From positions 322,028-386,027 of the forward strand of contig NZ_OLMM01000004.1 of NCBI RefSeq assembly GCF_900291475.1: a DNA stretch of 64,000 nucleotides, in the 5' to 3' direction. The stretch comes from Acidaminococcus hominis (GTDB lineage: Bacteria > Bacillota > Negativicutes > Acidaminococcales > Acidaminococcaceae). The notes under the pieces were generated by a model. It saw only the letters and a list, made by a program, of their open reading frames with translations. It was not told where the DNA came from and made no database searches. How positions within the stretch are numbered: the stretch's first letter is position 1; every line of letters begins with the position of its first letter. This document shows positions 34,154 to 43,616 of the stretch, piece by piece. The position numbers were made by a program, and so were the translations under genes.

Positions 34154-35758
34154 ATGGAAATGCAAAACGGACTGCCCTGGCTCCAGGGCCCCAGCCTATT
34201 CAATTTCATAAAAGAACATTTGACTCCCCAGGGCTTCTTTACCCTGAAAAACCTACCGGATACGGCGCCGGATTCCCTGTCCGCCGGGATGTTTCCCCTG
34301 CCGGGCATGAAAGACCTGTACCTGCTGGACGACGAGGCGGAAGCCGGGGAGTCCGGGGAAGCACTGTACCTGGACATCTACCAGGCTCTCCAGCGCTACA
34401 AGAAGAAACCCAGCCCGGAAGCAGCCCTCAGCCTGTACCAGCGGGTTACCCACGCCCCCTGCATCTTGTATTTCGATAAGCTCAGCCGGCGGGTCACCCA
34501 CCTGCGCTACTCCCCCAGCCTGTGGAAGCTGACCAAAACCTGGCTGTACCAAGCCACGGACCGGGAAGCGGTAAAATTCGCGGTGATTGCTGCCGGAGCC
34601 TTTTTAAAGAACAAACGGGGCAAACCGGAAGCAGAAGCCCTGAAACAGGATCTGCTGCTTTTGGCCCGCTGCGAGGAGTTCACCAAATTTGTCCTCCAGG
34701 CCCTGGAGGACAGTGACAGCCTGGACCAGGACGACCTGCGGGTCCTGCTGCTTCACACCACGGGCTGGGGCCGGGTCTGTGCCATCAAGCATTTCCACTT
34801 CACCACCCGGGCCTCCCAGGAATGGCTGCTGATGAAGGGGCTGAAGCTCACCGTCCACGACCCCAGTCTGCCCTTATGGGTGCTGGAACATCTGGACCTG
34901 GAAAAGTTCCTGGACCAAAAGAGCCTGTCCCACCCCCTGTTTTTGGGGATTACCCGGCTCCTGGCAGATTACTTCCAGTACCTGCTGGAATGCATCCAGG
35001 AAGACCTGCTGCCCCAGGAAAACAAGGTGGACCTGTTTACCCTGCTGCCCAAGTATTTTTCCCAGGCGGCGGACCATTACCTGGATATTGCCGTAGCCTC
35101 CTCCCTGGTAGCTATGGCGGCAGCCATCCAGTACATGCTCCAGAAAAAGTTCTACTTTGCCCTGTCGGCCATCCAGTGCCAAATCCTTTTGGATTCCCTT
35201 AACGCCCTGTTAAGCTCCGTGGACTGGCGGCCCAAGATTTTGGCAGCCCTTCTCACCCCGGAAGGCGAAGCCAACCTGCCGGTCATCGAAATGGCCGCCA
35301 TCCTGGACATTGATATCCAGCCGGAACTTTGGCGGCTGCTCAAAGAGCAGCCCAGCCTGACCACCCTGTACCGGCCCCTGCTGTGGCAGGCCAATGACCA
35401 GGATGTGAAAGACGTGCTGGCCTTTGCCCGGCTCCATCTGGACGACTACCTAAAAGGAAAGGGCCAGCTGGCAGATATGCTCCATCCCCTGGAATACTTC
35501 CCAGGACAGGGGGAAGACCTGCTGGAACGGAGCCTGACCAGCGGCAGCAGTGCCAACCGGTCCGATGCCCTGGACGTATTGGAATCCTGGTCGGACGGCC
35601 AAAAACCCCTGTCGGAGAAAATGCGCCAGGCCCTGTCCAAGGTCCAGAATCTCAGCAACACGCCACTGACCCGGCTGCGGATTGATAGCCTGCTCCAGGG
35701 AAAGGAACTGAACCTGGATGGAATCCGGAAAGCCCTGGAAAGCGGCTGTACTACCTAG
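34154..35758 (+). CDS. Large helical protein of unknown function
   Basis: 534 residues, no signal peptide, no membrane helix. Predicted to be almost all helix, with leucine-rich amphipathic segments (EALKQDLLLLARCEEFTKFV, LDSLNALLSSVDWRPKILAA) like HEAT/ARM-type repeats. A notable conserved-looking stretch is DDLRVLLLHTTGWGRVCAIK near residues 192-211. I recall similar Clostridial proteins of unknown role, but cannot confirm the family. The start is set by AAAGGAGGG 6 nt before the ATG. It is a lone plus-strand gene between def and priA, genes that are usually neighbours in Firmicutes, with its own promoter, structured leader and terminator. Confidence 0.7.
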   Translation: MEMQNGLPWLQGPSLFNFIKEHLTPQGFFTLKNLPDTAPDSLSAGMFPLPGMKDLYLLDDEAEAGESGEALYLDIYQALQRYKKKPSPEAALSLYQRVTHAPCILYFDKLSRRVTHLRYSPSLWKLTKTWLYQATDREAVKFAVIAAGAFLKNKRGKPEAEALKQDLLLLARCEEFTKFVLQALEDSDSLDQDDLRVLLLHTTGWGRVCAIKHFHFTTRASQEWLLMKGLKLTVHDPSLPLWVLEHLDLEKFLDQKSLSHPLFLGITRLLADYFQYLLECIQEDLLPQENKVDLFTLLPKYFSQAADHYLDIAVASSLVAMAAAIQYMLQKKFYFALSAIQCQILLDSLNALLSSVDWRPKILAALLTPEGEANLPVIEMAAILDIDIQPELWRLLKEQPSLTTLYRPLLWQANDQDVKDVLAFARLHLDDYLKGKGQLADMLHPLEYFPGQGEDLLERSLTSGSSANRSDALDVLESWSDGQKPLSEKMRQALSKVQNLSNTPLTRLRIDSLLQGKELNLDGIRKALESGCTT

Positions 35759-35772
35759 AAAACTCCGTATAG

Positions 35773-35806
35773 AAAAAGGGAACTGCCCAGGCAGTTCCCT
35801 TTTTTT
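35773..35806. terminator. Bidirectional terminator
   Basis: GGGAACTGCC (35778-35787) pairs with GGCAGTTCCC (35790-35799), with A-run before and T-run after. It serves both the plus-strand helical protein and the minus-strand esterase. Confidence 0.9.
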
Positions 35807-35812
35807 GTGCAA

Positions 35813-36901
35813 TTACAATCCTTTCAGCGTCCGGTTAAAGAATTCCAGCACCACTTCCATTACTTCCGGCTGGTACCAGTACACGCCCCCGTGGGCGGCG
35901 CCGGTAACCACGTACCGGGTGGAATCGATGCCCTTCTCTACCAGGGCCTTATGGAGGATTTCCGTCTGGCTGGGCGATACCACCACATCCTTATCCCCGT
36001 GCATCAACAGGAACGGCGGGGTCTTGGAGGAAATGTAGGTAATGGGGTTGGCGGCTTCTGCCTTTTTCAGGTCGGAAGACACATTCCCTGCATGGCCGGT
36101 AAAAACGGAAGAACCGTTAAGCCACAGGTTTTCCGTAGCCCCGTCCGAAGCGTGGAGCTTCTGTACGGCTTCCGAATAGTCTGCCCCAATCTTGGTCAGG
36201 TCGGACAGGCCATATTCGTCAAAAACGGCCTGGACATCACTGGACTGGTTCAGGTATTCCCCCTTGTCGAATTGCTTGGTGCCGTTGGTGGTACCGGCAA
36301 TGGCCACCAAATAGCCGCCGGCACTGCCGCCCCACAGACCGATATGTTTGCTGTCCACATTATACTGGGCAGCGTGGGCTCGAAGGAAGCGGACCGCCGC
36401 CTTCACATCTTCCAGGGGTTGGGGCATTTGGGCCGTAGGAGCCACCCGGTAGTTGATGCTGGCCACCACGTAGCCGTTTTCGGCCAGTTCCACCCGGCGG
36501 CTGAGCATATTATCCTTGTTGGCGTTGATAAAACCGCCCCCGGTGACAAAAATAACTGCCGGCAGAGGCGTTTTGGGGTTCTTGGGACGAATGATGTCCA
36601 TAGTAAGGGGTACGTTCTCGTAGCCCCGGCTGGGCACCTGGGCGTAAACTACCCCGGAAGTATAGGTCATTTCCGGTTTGCTCAGCTGCAAATCAATCCG
36701 GCCGCTGCCGCTTTTGTCGGCAGCCGGGGTGATTTTCCCCTGGGCAATATATTCTTTGACAGTTGTCATGGTTCCCTCCTGACTTTGGACAGCGGTTTTA
36801 CCGGGGGCCGCAGTCACCGGGGAAGCCGGTGCCGCATAGGCAGCGGCAGACAGCGCCGTCAGGCAGGCGCCCAGGGCTAAAGCCGTACGAATTTTTTTCA
36901 T
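35813..36901 (-). CDS. Exported alpha/beta-hydrolase esterase
   Basis: 362 residues from the ATG at 36901 (AAGGAG 8 nt upstream). The signal peptide is MKKIRTALALGACLTALSAA ending AYA-AP. The mature enzyme is a hormone-sensitive-lipase/acetylxylan-esterase-like fold: oxyanion GGGFINANKD (in place of HGGG), nucleophile elbow GGSAGGY, acid in MHGDKDVVV, histidine in GAAHGGVYW, so a full triad. It likely acts on short-chain or carbohydrate esters in the periplasm or outside. It lies downstream of priA, but a 43-nt gap and its own terminator suggest a separate unit. Confidence 0.8.
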   Translation of the reverse strand: MKKIRTALALGACLTALSAAAYAAPASPVTAAPGKTAVQSQEGTMTTVKEYIAQGKITPAADKSGSGRIDLQLSKPEMTYTSGVVYAQVPSRGYENVPLTMDIIRPKNPKTPLPAVIFVTGGGFINANKDNMLSRRVELAENGYVVASINYRVAPTAQMPQPLEDVKAAVRFLRAHAAQYNVDSKHIGLWGGSAGGYLVAIAGTTNGTKQFDKGEYLNQSSDVQAVFDEYGLSDLTKIGADYSEAVQKLHASDGATENLWLNGSSVFTGHAGNVSSDLKKAEAANPITYISSKTPPFLLMHGDKDVVVSPSQTEILHKALVEKGIDSTRYVVTGAAHGGVYWYQPEVMEVVLEFFNRTLKGL

Positions 36902-36944
36902 GGGAGATGCTCCTTCCATAAAATAGAATGAAGTAATACTTTTA

Positions 36945-39341
36945 CTATATCACGCTGATGGGATCCACGTCAAAAGACAGGCTGGGCTGGGCCCAAAATT
37001 CCGATTGGCGCAGCCATTCCTTTACGGGATCCATTTTATGACTTTTTAGCAGGATGTTGATTCGATAAATTCCTTTTACCATAGGCACAATGGCAGGGAA
37101 GGGGCCCAGGATTTCTACTTCCGCCTGGGTTTCCAACTGCCAGGCCTCCAGATTGTTCACCACCCGCTGGGCAGTGGAAAAGGCCGTTTCCATTTCCTTG
37201 TGCTGGACGGTAATCTTCAGCATCTTGGTAAAGGGCGGATAATTCAGCTCCTGCCGCTGGTCCAGTTCATGCTTGGCAAAGCCTTCATAGTCCTGCTTGG
37301 CTGCCAGCTGGAGAATGGGATTTTCCGCATCGTAGGCCTGAAACACCACCTGGCCAGGTTTGTCCCCCCGGCCGGCCCGGCCCGCAGCCTGGGTCAGCAG
37401 GGCAAAACAACGCTCCCCGCTGCGAAAGTCCGGCAGGTTCAGGGCTGCATCAGCGCTAAGGATGCCCACCAGGGTCACATTGGGAATGTCGTGGCCCTTG
37501 GCCACCATCTGGGTGCCCAAAAGCACGTTGTACTCCTGCTTGCCAAAGGCCCTGAGAATCCGCTCGTGGGCAAATTTGGCTGAGGTGGAATCCTGGTCCA
37601 TGCGAATGGGATGCACCCCCGGACACAGCTCCTGGATTTCCATTTCGGCCTTTTCCGTGCCGGTGCCAAAGAACTTGATCCGCTTGCTGCCGCAGTTGGG
37701 GCAGGTGTGGGGCACGGGCATGGTATAGCCGCAGTAATGGCATTTCAGCAGCTGGTCCTTGGCGTGGTACACCAGGGAAACGGCGCAGTGGGGACAGGTA
37801 ATGGCCTCCCCGCAATCCCGGCACAGCACAAAGGTGGAGAAGCCCCGGCGGTTTAGCAGCACAATGGCCTGCTCCCCATGCTGGACGGTCTGCTCCAGTT
37901 TTTCCCGGAGTTCTCCCGAAAGTACGGACCGGTTCCCCTGCTGCAGCTCCGCCCGCATGTCCACAATGGATACCTGGGGCAGGCGGCTGCCGCTTTTGGC
38001 CCGCTGGGTCAACCGCAGCCGGGTATATTTCCCCTTCCGGGCGTAATAATAGGATTCCAGGTCCGGGGTGGCCGAGCCCAAAAGCACCGGCACCTTCCGG
38101 TAATGTGCCCGGTACTGGGCCACCAGCCGAGCATGATAGCTGGGCCGGGTTTCCTGTTTGTAGGTACCTTCGTGTTCCTCGTCGATGATAATCAGGCCCA
38201 AATTTTCAAAGGGGCAGAACACCGCTGAGCGGACCCCAATCAGCACCCGTGCCTGGCCGGAGCGCATTCTCTCCCACACGTCCGCCCGCTCATTGGCGGA
38301 CAGCTTGCTGTGGGCCACGGCCACATGGTCCGAGAACCAGGCCTTAAAACGCCGCACGATCTGCCCGGTCAGGGCAATTTCCGGCACCAGTACCATCACC
38401 TGCTGCCCGGCCCGGACGGCCCGGTCGGTCAGCCGCAGGTAGACTTCCGTCTTGCCGCTGCCGGTGATGCCTTCCAGAAGAAAGGTCTGGGGCTCCTTTT
38501 CCGTTCTGGCCCGGTCCACCGCTTCCACCGCAGCCTGCTGCTCCGGAGTCAGCTGCAAATTTTCCCGGGGTGCCTCCAGATGCTCGTAGCTGTCCCGCAG
38601 CACCCGGCGCTGCCCTTCCTCCAGATAGCCCAAAAGCACCAGAGCGTGGATTACATCGTTGGAGATGCCCTTGGCTTGCAGTTCGTGGCTGGTCAGCACG
38701 GTCTTTTCCGGTAATAGGGAAAGGGCGGCCTGCCGGCTTTTACCCCGGATCAGGCCGTCCTTTAGGGCCTGGCGCCCTGCGGCAGTGCTTTGCAGGGTAC
38801 GTTCGGTCTTTTCCCGCAGCTTGTATTTGGTTGCGAAGGACAGGCTCACTGCCCCTTTGGTGATCAGTCCCTTCAGGGCATTTTCCCCTCCGTCCAGGCG
38901 GCAGATTTCCTTCCGGGACCGGCCGCCCCGAAGCAGCAGATAATCGTAGAACTCCTGCTCCGGTTTGGTCAATTCTCCGGCAAAATCCGGTTCCGGCTGG
39001 TAACGGCCGGTGACGGCCACACTGCTCTTGCCTGGAATAAACAGGCGCAGGGCTTCCGCCAAGGTACAGAGATAGTACTGGGACAGCCAATGGGCCGTGG
39101 CCAGCATCTCCTGATCAAACCAGGGCGCCGTGCCCAACACATCGGCAATGGCCTTCAGGTCCAGGGAAAGGTCCGGCTCCCGGTCCTCCTCCACAATAAA
39201 GCCTTCCAGCATTTGTGAGCCAAAAGGCACCACTACCCGCCAGCCTTCGTCCAGAAAGTCCATGCTTTCCGGCACCCGGTAGGTGAACTGCCGGAACATA
39301 TTCTTTACCGGCAAATTAATGGCAACCTTTGCATACTTCAT
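36945..39341 (-). CDS. priA: Primosomal protein N' (PriA helicase)
   Basis: Replication-restart 3'-5' DNA helicase, 798 residues. N-terminal DNA-binding domain (VPFGSQMLEGFIV), Walker A GITGSGKTEVYLRL near residue 290, DEEH box IIIDEEHEGTYKQETRPSYH, then the eight-cysteine zinc domain (LCRDCGEAITCPHC, LLKCHYCGYTMPVPHTCPNC) and helicase motifs V-VI (LLGTQMVAKGHDIPNVTLVG, LTQAAGRAGRGDKPG). Starts 1 nt after the metK stop, so it is transcribed behind the SAM riboswitch. Confidence 0.97.
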   Translation of the reverse strand: MKYAKVAINLPVKNMFRQFTYRVPESMDFLDEGWRVVVPFGSQMLEGFIVEEDREPDLSLDLKAIADVLGTAPWFDQEMLATAHWLSQYYLCTLAEALRLFIPGKSSVAVTGRYQPEPDFAGELTKPEQEFYDYLLLRGGRSRKEICRLDGGENALKGLITKGAVSLSFATKYKLREKTERTLQSTAAGRQALKDGLIRGKSRQAALSLLPEKTVLTSHELQAKGISNDVIHALVLLGYLEEGQRRVLRDSYEHLEAPRENLQLTPEQQAAVEAVDRARTEKEPQTFLLEGITGSGKTEVYLRLTDRAVRAGQQVMVLVPEIALTGQIVRRFKAWFSDHVAVAHSKLSANERADVWERMRSGQARVLIGVRSAVFCPFENLGLIIIDEEHEGTYKQETRPSYHARLVAQYRAHYRKVPVLLGSATPDLESYYYARKGKYTRLRLTQRAKSGSRLPQVSIVDMRAELQQGNRSVLSGELREKLEQTVQHGEQAIVLLNRRGFSTFVLCRDCGEAITCPHCAVSLVYHAKDQLLKCHYCGYTMPVPHTCPNCGSKRIKFFGTGTEKAEMEIQELCPGVHPIRMDQDSTSAKFAHERILRAFGKQEYNVLLGTQMVAKGHDIPNVTLVGILSADAALNLPDFRSGERCFALLTQAAGRAGRGDKPGQVVFQAYDAENPILQLAAKQDYEGFAKHELDQRQELNYPPFTKMLKITVQHKEMETAFSTAQRVVNNLEAWQLETQAEVEILGPFPAIVPMVKGIYRINILLKSHKMDPVKEWLRQSEFWAQPSLSFDVDPISVI

Positions 39342-39342
39342 T

Positions 39343-40521
<1,179 letters not shown>

Positions 40522-40536
40522 AGTTCCTCCTTGAGT

Positions 40537-40567
40537 AAAAAAAATACTCCCCATTGAGAGAGAGTAT
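40537..40567 (-). terminator. Riboswitch terminator before metK
   Basis: ATACTC (40544-40549) pairs with GAGTAT (40562-40567); the minus strand then has eight T residues. It sits between the SAM-I aptamer and the metK ribosome site. Confidence 0.85.
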
Positions 40568-40572
40568 ATAGG

Positions 40573-40679
40573 CTCTCATCTCACAATCGAAAAACCGCAT
40601 TGTAGGATTTAGCACCGTTGGCTTACGCCATGGTTGCTGTGGGTTCATTGGGCCATTCCCTCCGCCACTCTTGATGAGC
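40573..40679 (-). promoter_or_regulatory. SAM-I riboswitch (S-box)
   Basis: Minus strand shows the S-box blocks CTCATCAAGAGTGGCGGAGG, GAATGGCCCAATGAACCCAC, AGCAACC, AACGGTGCTAAATCC and the closing GATGAG. CTCATC pairs with GATGAG (40575-40580 side) to close P1. SAM binding should favour the terminator that follows. Confidence 0.95.
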
Positions 40680-40701
40680 AATATGTAGTTTGCAATAAAA
40701 C

Positions 40702-40730
40702 ATTATATACAACTGTATCAAAAAAAGCAA
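40702..40730 (-). promoter_or_regulatory. metK-priA promoter
   Basis: Minus strand TTGCTT (40725-40730), 17 nt, TATAAT (40702-40707), 23 nt upstream of the SAM aptamer. Confidence 0.65.
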
Positions 40731-40771
40731 TAGTCAACCCAGCCTTCCCGGAGAAAGGCCGGGGCTGCCTT

Positions 40772-41818
40772 TTAGTAATGGACCACATTCTTGCCGGCCC
40801 GGATTTTGTCCACCACCGGCTGGCCTTCCTCACTGCGCAGGTAGTTCCAGGTAGTCTCCGGCACCAGGGCCTTCACTTCGTCCCAGTTGCCCTGCTGGAT
40901 ATCCCGGCGCACGGTAGAAGCACTGACCACAATGCCGTTTTGGGTTTTCCGGGGCACAATGACGCAGCCAATCCCCGCTTCCGGCAGCCGTTTGGCCATG
41001 ACCTGGTTGTAGAGCCCGGTCACCAGGCTGGTGGGTTCCTCCCCTACGTAGCGGGCGGTAATGCCCATGCGGGCAGCAATTTTCGTGAAAATGGCCAGGT
41101 CCAGGTTGGCGTGGCTCAGGATTACCGCTTCCTCATCCTTTTGGAAGTAGCTGGGGAAGGTGTTCTGGCTGATGATGTAGGGACCGCTGTCGTGGTAGCG
41201 GATATTCTTCAAATGGGCCGTGCCTTCCATAATCAGGCGCTTGCGCACCGTATAGGGAAAGAAGCTGGCGTCCTCGCTGACCATGAACAAGTGCACCAGG
41301 TCATTTTCCTGGGCGGCCTTTTCCACCAGGTACTGGTGTCCCAGGGTAAAGGGGTTGGCGTTCATCACCACGGCTGCCACCCGGGGTGCTTCCACCTTGC
41401 TTTGGGCCAGCTGGTCCAGGTAGTGGGCAAAGCCATCGTGCTTATTTTCCATAAATACCACCTGGTCTTCTACCCGGGCAATTTCGTAAAAGCCCAGGTC
41501 CCCGAAGAACTTGGCGGACGAACATTTGGTGTACAGGAACAGGTGGGTATGGCCCTGTTCAAACTGGCGCTGGACCAGATGGGAAACGATTTCGTTCATC
41601 AGGCCTTCCCCCTGATGGTGGTGATCCACCGCCATGCAGCGCAGGGTATTTCCAAAGCAGCTGCCGGTGGCTACGGCGTGGTAATCCTGGTCAAACATGA
41701 CACAGGTATAATCCAAATTGGCATCCCGGCGGATTCCTTCCTGCTCCAGCAGTGCATTCACTTGGGCATTGGTGCGGGTGTCAGAAGGGTACACCGGAGA
41801 AATTACATAATCAGACAT
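40772..41818 (-). CDS. citC: [Citrate (pro-3S)-lyase] ligase
   Basis: Acetylates the prosthetic group of citrate lyase to activate it. 348 residues from the ATG at 41818 (GGAGGAG upstream). N-terminal GNAT-like half (GSCFGNTLRCMAVDHHHQGE) is followed by a nucleotidyltransferase half with the H-x-G-H-like motif MNANPFTLGHQYLVEKAAQE and VSASTVRRDI near the end. Length matches CitC. No citDEF or citG genes are in the window, so its target is elsewhere or it has another acyl-carrier substrate. A promoter (extended TGTTATAAT) and an upstream terminator make it a single-gene unit. Confidence 0.88.
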   Translation of the reverse strand: MSDYVISPVYPSDTRTNAQVNALLEQEGIRRDANLDYTCVMFDQDYHAVATGSCFGNTLRCMAVDHHHQGEGLMNEIVSHLVQRQFEQGHTHLFLYTKCSSAKFFGDLGFYEIARVEDQVVFMENKHDGFAHYLDQLAQSKVEAPRVAAVVMNANPFTLGHQYLVEKAAQENDLVHLFMVSEDASFFPYTVRKRLIMEGTAHLKNIRYHDSGPYIISQNTFPSYFQKDEEAVILSHANLDLAIFTKIAARMGITARYVGEEPTSLVTGLYNQVMAKRLPEAGIGCVIVPRKTQNGIVVSASTVRRDIQQGNWDEVKALVPETTWNYLRSEEGQPVVDKIRAGKNVVHY

Positions 41819-41861
41819 AAGCTCCTCCGTACGTTCTAGAATGGTTCCATTATAACACAAA

Positions 41862-41891
41862 GGAGAGGGCCCCCTAAAGGGCACCCTCTCC
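41862..41891 (-). terminator. Terminator after the DUF362 gene
   Basis: GGAGAGGG (41862-41869) pairs with CCCTCTCC (41884-41891) with an extra GCCC/GGGC inside. Minus strand TTTGTGTT follows, and the -10 of citC (attata 41849-41854 on plus) lies just beyond. Confidence 0.6.
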
Positions 41892-41934
41892 AATCTGACA
41901 CTCAACTTTTCTTATGTACCGTAAAAGGAAACAG

Positions 41935-43056
41935 TTACATCCGGACCAGTTCGTATTCCCGGGTGCCCAGGCCTATCTTCACGCCATGTTCCAGCGTGGT
42001 TTCCCAGTCCACCAGGGGGTTGCTGTCCAGGAAATGGTCGTGGTGCTCCTCCCAGCCCTTTTCGGCCAGGTGGTCGGACAGCTGGCTGTTGGGCAGGGGC
42101 GGCATCTTCTGGCAGGCATCGGCGCAGGCCTGATCCACGGCAATGGGATCGGTGGAAGCAAAAATGCCGATGTTGGGCAGAATGGGTGCGTCATTTTCCC
42201 CGTGGCAGTCGCAGTTGGGGGAAATGTCCATAACAAAGTTGATGAAGAAGCTGGGCCGGCCGTGGAGCACAGCCAGGGTGTACTCAGCCATTTTCCGATC
42301 CAGCAGCTCGTTGGCATCCCACTGTACCGTTTGGATGGCGTCAAAGCTGCAAGCCCCAATGCAGCGGCCGCAGCCTACGCACAGGTCTTCGTGAATAAAC
42401 GCTTTGTTGTCAATGTACTCAATGGCGTCAGAACCGCATTCGCTGGCACAGTGCCGGCAGCCCCGGCACAGCTCCGGGTCCACCTTGGGAGTACCGGAGG
42501 AATGCTGTTCCATTTTCCCGGCCCGGCTGCCGCAGCCCATGCCGATATTCTTGATGGCGCCGCCAAAGCCGGTAGATTCATGACCCTTGAAGTGGGCCAG
42601 GCTGACCACAATGTCCGCATCCATAATGGCCCGGCCAATTTTGGCCTTTTTGATGTATTCCCCATTGGGTACGGGAACTTCCACTTCATCGGTGCCCCGC
42701 AGGCCGTCCCCGATGATGACCTGGCAGCCCGTGGTGGTAGGATTGTAGCCGTTTAAGGCGGCACATTCCAGATGGTCCAGGGCGTTTTTCCGGCTGCCCG
42801 GATACAGGGTGTTGCAGTCTGTCAGGAAGGGTTTGCCGCCCCATTCCTTGATTAGGTCCGTAACCGCCTTGACATACTGGGGCCGGATGGTGGCCAGGTT
42901 GCCCAATTCGCCAAAATGCATCTTCACAGCCGTATATTTGCCTTCGAAGTCAATGCTGTTCATTTTGGCCACTTTGCACAGCCGCTGGAGTTTGGTCAGC
43001 ATGCTGGTACCCACTGGGCAGCGAAAATCCGTAAAATACACTTTTGCTTTTTCCAT
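41935..43056 (-). CDS. DUF362 protein with 2x[4Fe-4S] ferredoxin domain
   Basis: 373 residues. The DUF362 fold spans about 1-180 and 250-373 (KMHFGELGNLATIRPQYVKA, MDADIVVSLAHFKGHESTGF, GGAIKNIGMGCGSRAGK). An inserted ferredoxin-like segment near 188-230 has two clusters, CRGCRHCASECGSDAI and CVGCGRCIGACSFDAI. Such proteins are common in anaerobes; the role in electron transfer or Fe-S delivery is unproven. It stands alone with a terminator after it. Confidence 0.85.
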   Translation of the reverse strand: MEKAKVYFTDFRCPVGTSMLTKLQRLCKVAKMNSIDFEGKYTAVKMHFGELGNLATIRPQYVKAVTDLIKEWGGKPFLTDCNTLYPGSRKNALDHLECAALNGYNPTTTGCQVIIGDGLRGTDEVEVPVPNGEYIKKAKIGRAIMDADIVVSLAHFKGHESTGFGGAIKNIGMGCGSRAGKMEQHSSGTPKVDPELCRGCRHCASECGSDAIEYIDNKAFIHEDLCVGCGRCIGACSFDAIQTVQWDANELLDRKMAEYTLAVLHGRPSFFINFVMDISPNCDCHGENDAPILPNIGIFASTDPIAVDQACADACQKMPPLPNSQLSDHLAEKGWEEHHDHFLDSNPLVDWETTLEHGVKIGLGTREYELVRM

Positions 43057-43133
43057 GAATGAATAACTCCCCTCGGTGCTTTGTCCTCAAACGGGACAGG
43101 TGCCCTGTACCTGATAAAATAGAGTAAAACCGC

Positions 43134-43616
43134 TTAATGGTGGTACTTTTCGTTGCGCAGAATCTTGAAGGCCCGGTAGATCTGCTCCAGCAGAAGAACC
43201 CGGATCATCTGGTGGGTGAAGGTCAGGGGTGAAAAGCTCCAGCGGAAATCCGCCCGCCGGCGCAGGTCATCCGTATAGCCAAAGGGGCCTCCAATGACAA
43301 AGGTCAGATGGCTGACCCCCTCCACCATCCAGCGGTCCAGCTTCTCCGCCAGCTGGGGAGAGGAAATTTCCTTTCCCTTCAGATCCAACAGCACCACATA
43401 GCTGTGGTCGTCAATCAGCTTCAGGACGCGCTCCGTCTCTTTTTGCAGTACCTGCTGCTCGGCAGCCGGAGAGGCGTTTTCTGGCATTTTTTCTTCCGGA
43501 ATGCATTTGATTTCCAGCTGGCAATAGGCCCCCAGCCGTTTCACAAATTCCGCCTCTGCGCTGCGCAGATAGTCTTCTTTTAATTTGCCCACACAGGCAA
43601 TGGTAATCTTCAGCAT
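43134..43616 (-). CDS. rlmH: 23S rRNA (pseudouridine(1915)-N3)-methyltransferase RlmH
   Basis: SPOUT-class methyltransferase acting on helix 69. The 160-residue product has MLKITIACVGKLKEDYLRSA at the start, the SAM-knot stretch LTFVIGGPFGYTDDLRRRAD, and the C-terminal FTHQMIRVLLLEQIYRAFKI. Normal length. Its ATG overlaps the htrA stop by 1 nt (TGATG). Confidence 0.96.
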   Translation of the reverse strand: MLKITIACVGKLKEDYLRSAEAEFVKRLGAYCQLEIKCIPEEKMPENASPAAEQQVLQKETERVLKLIDDHSYVVLLDLKGKEISSPQLAEKLDRWMVEGVSHLTFVIGGPFGYTDDLRRRADFRWSFSPLTFTHQMIRVLLLEQIYRAFKILRNEKYHH

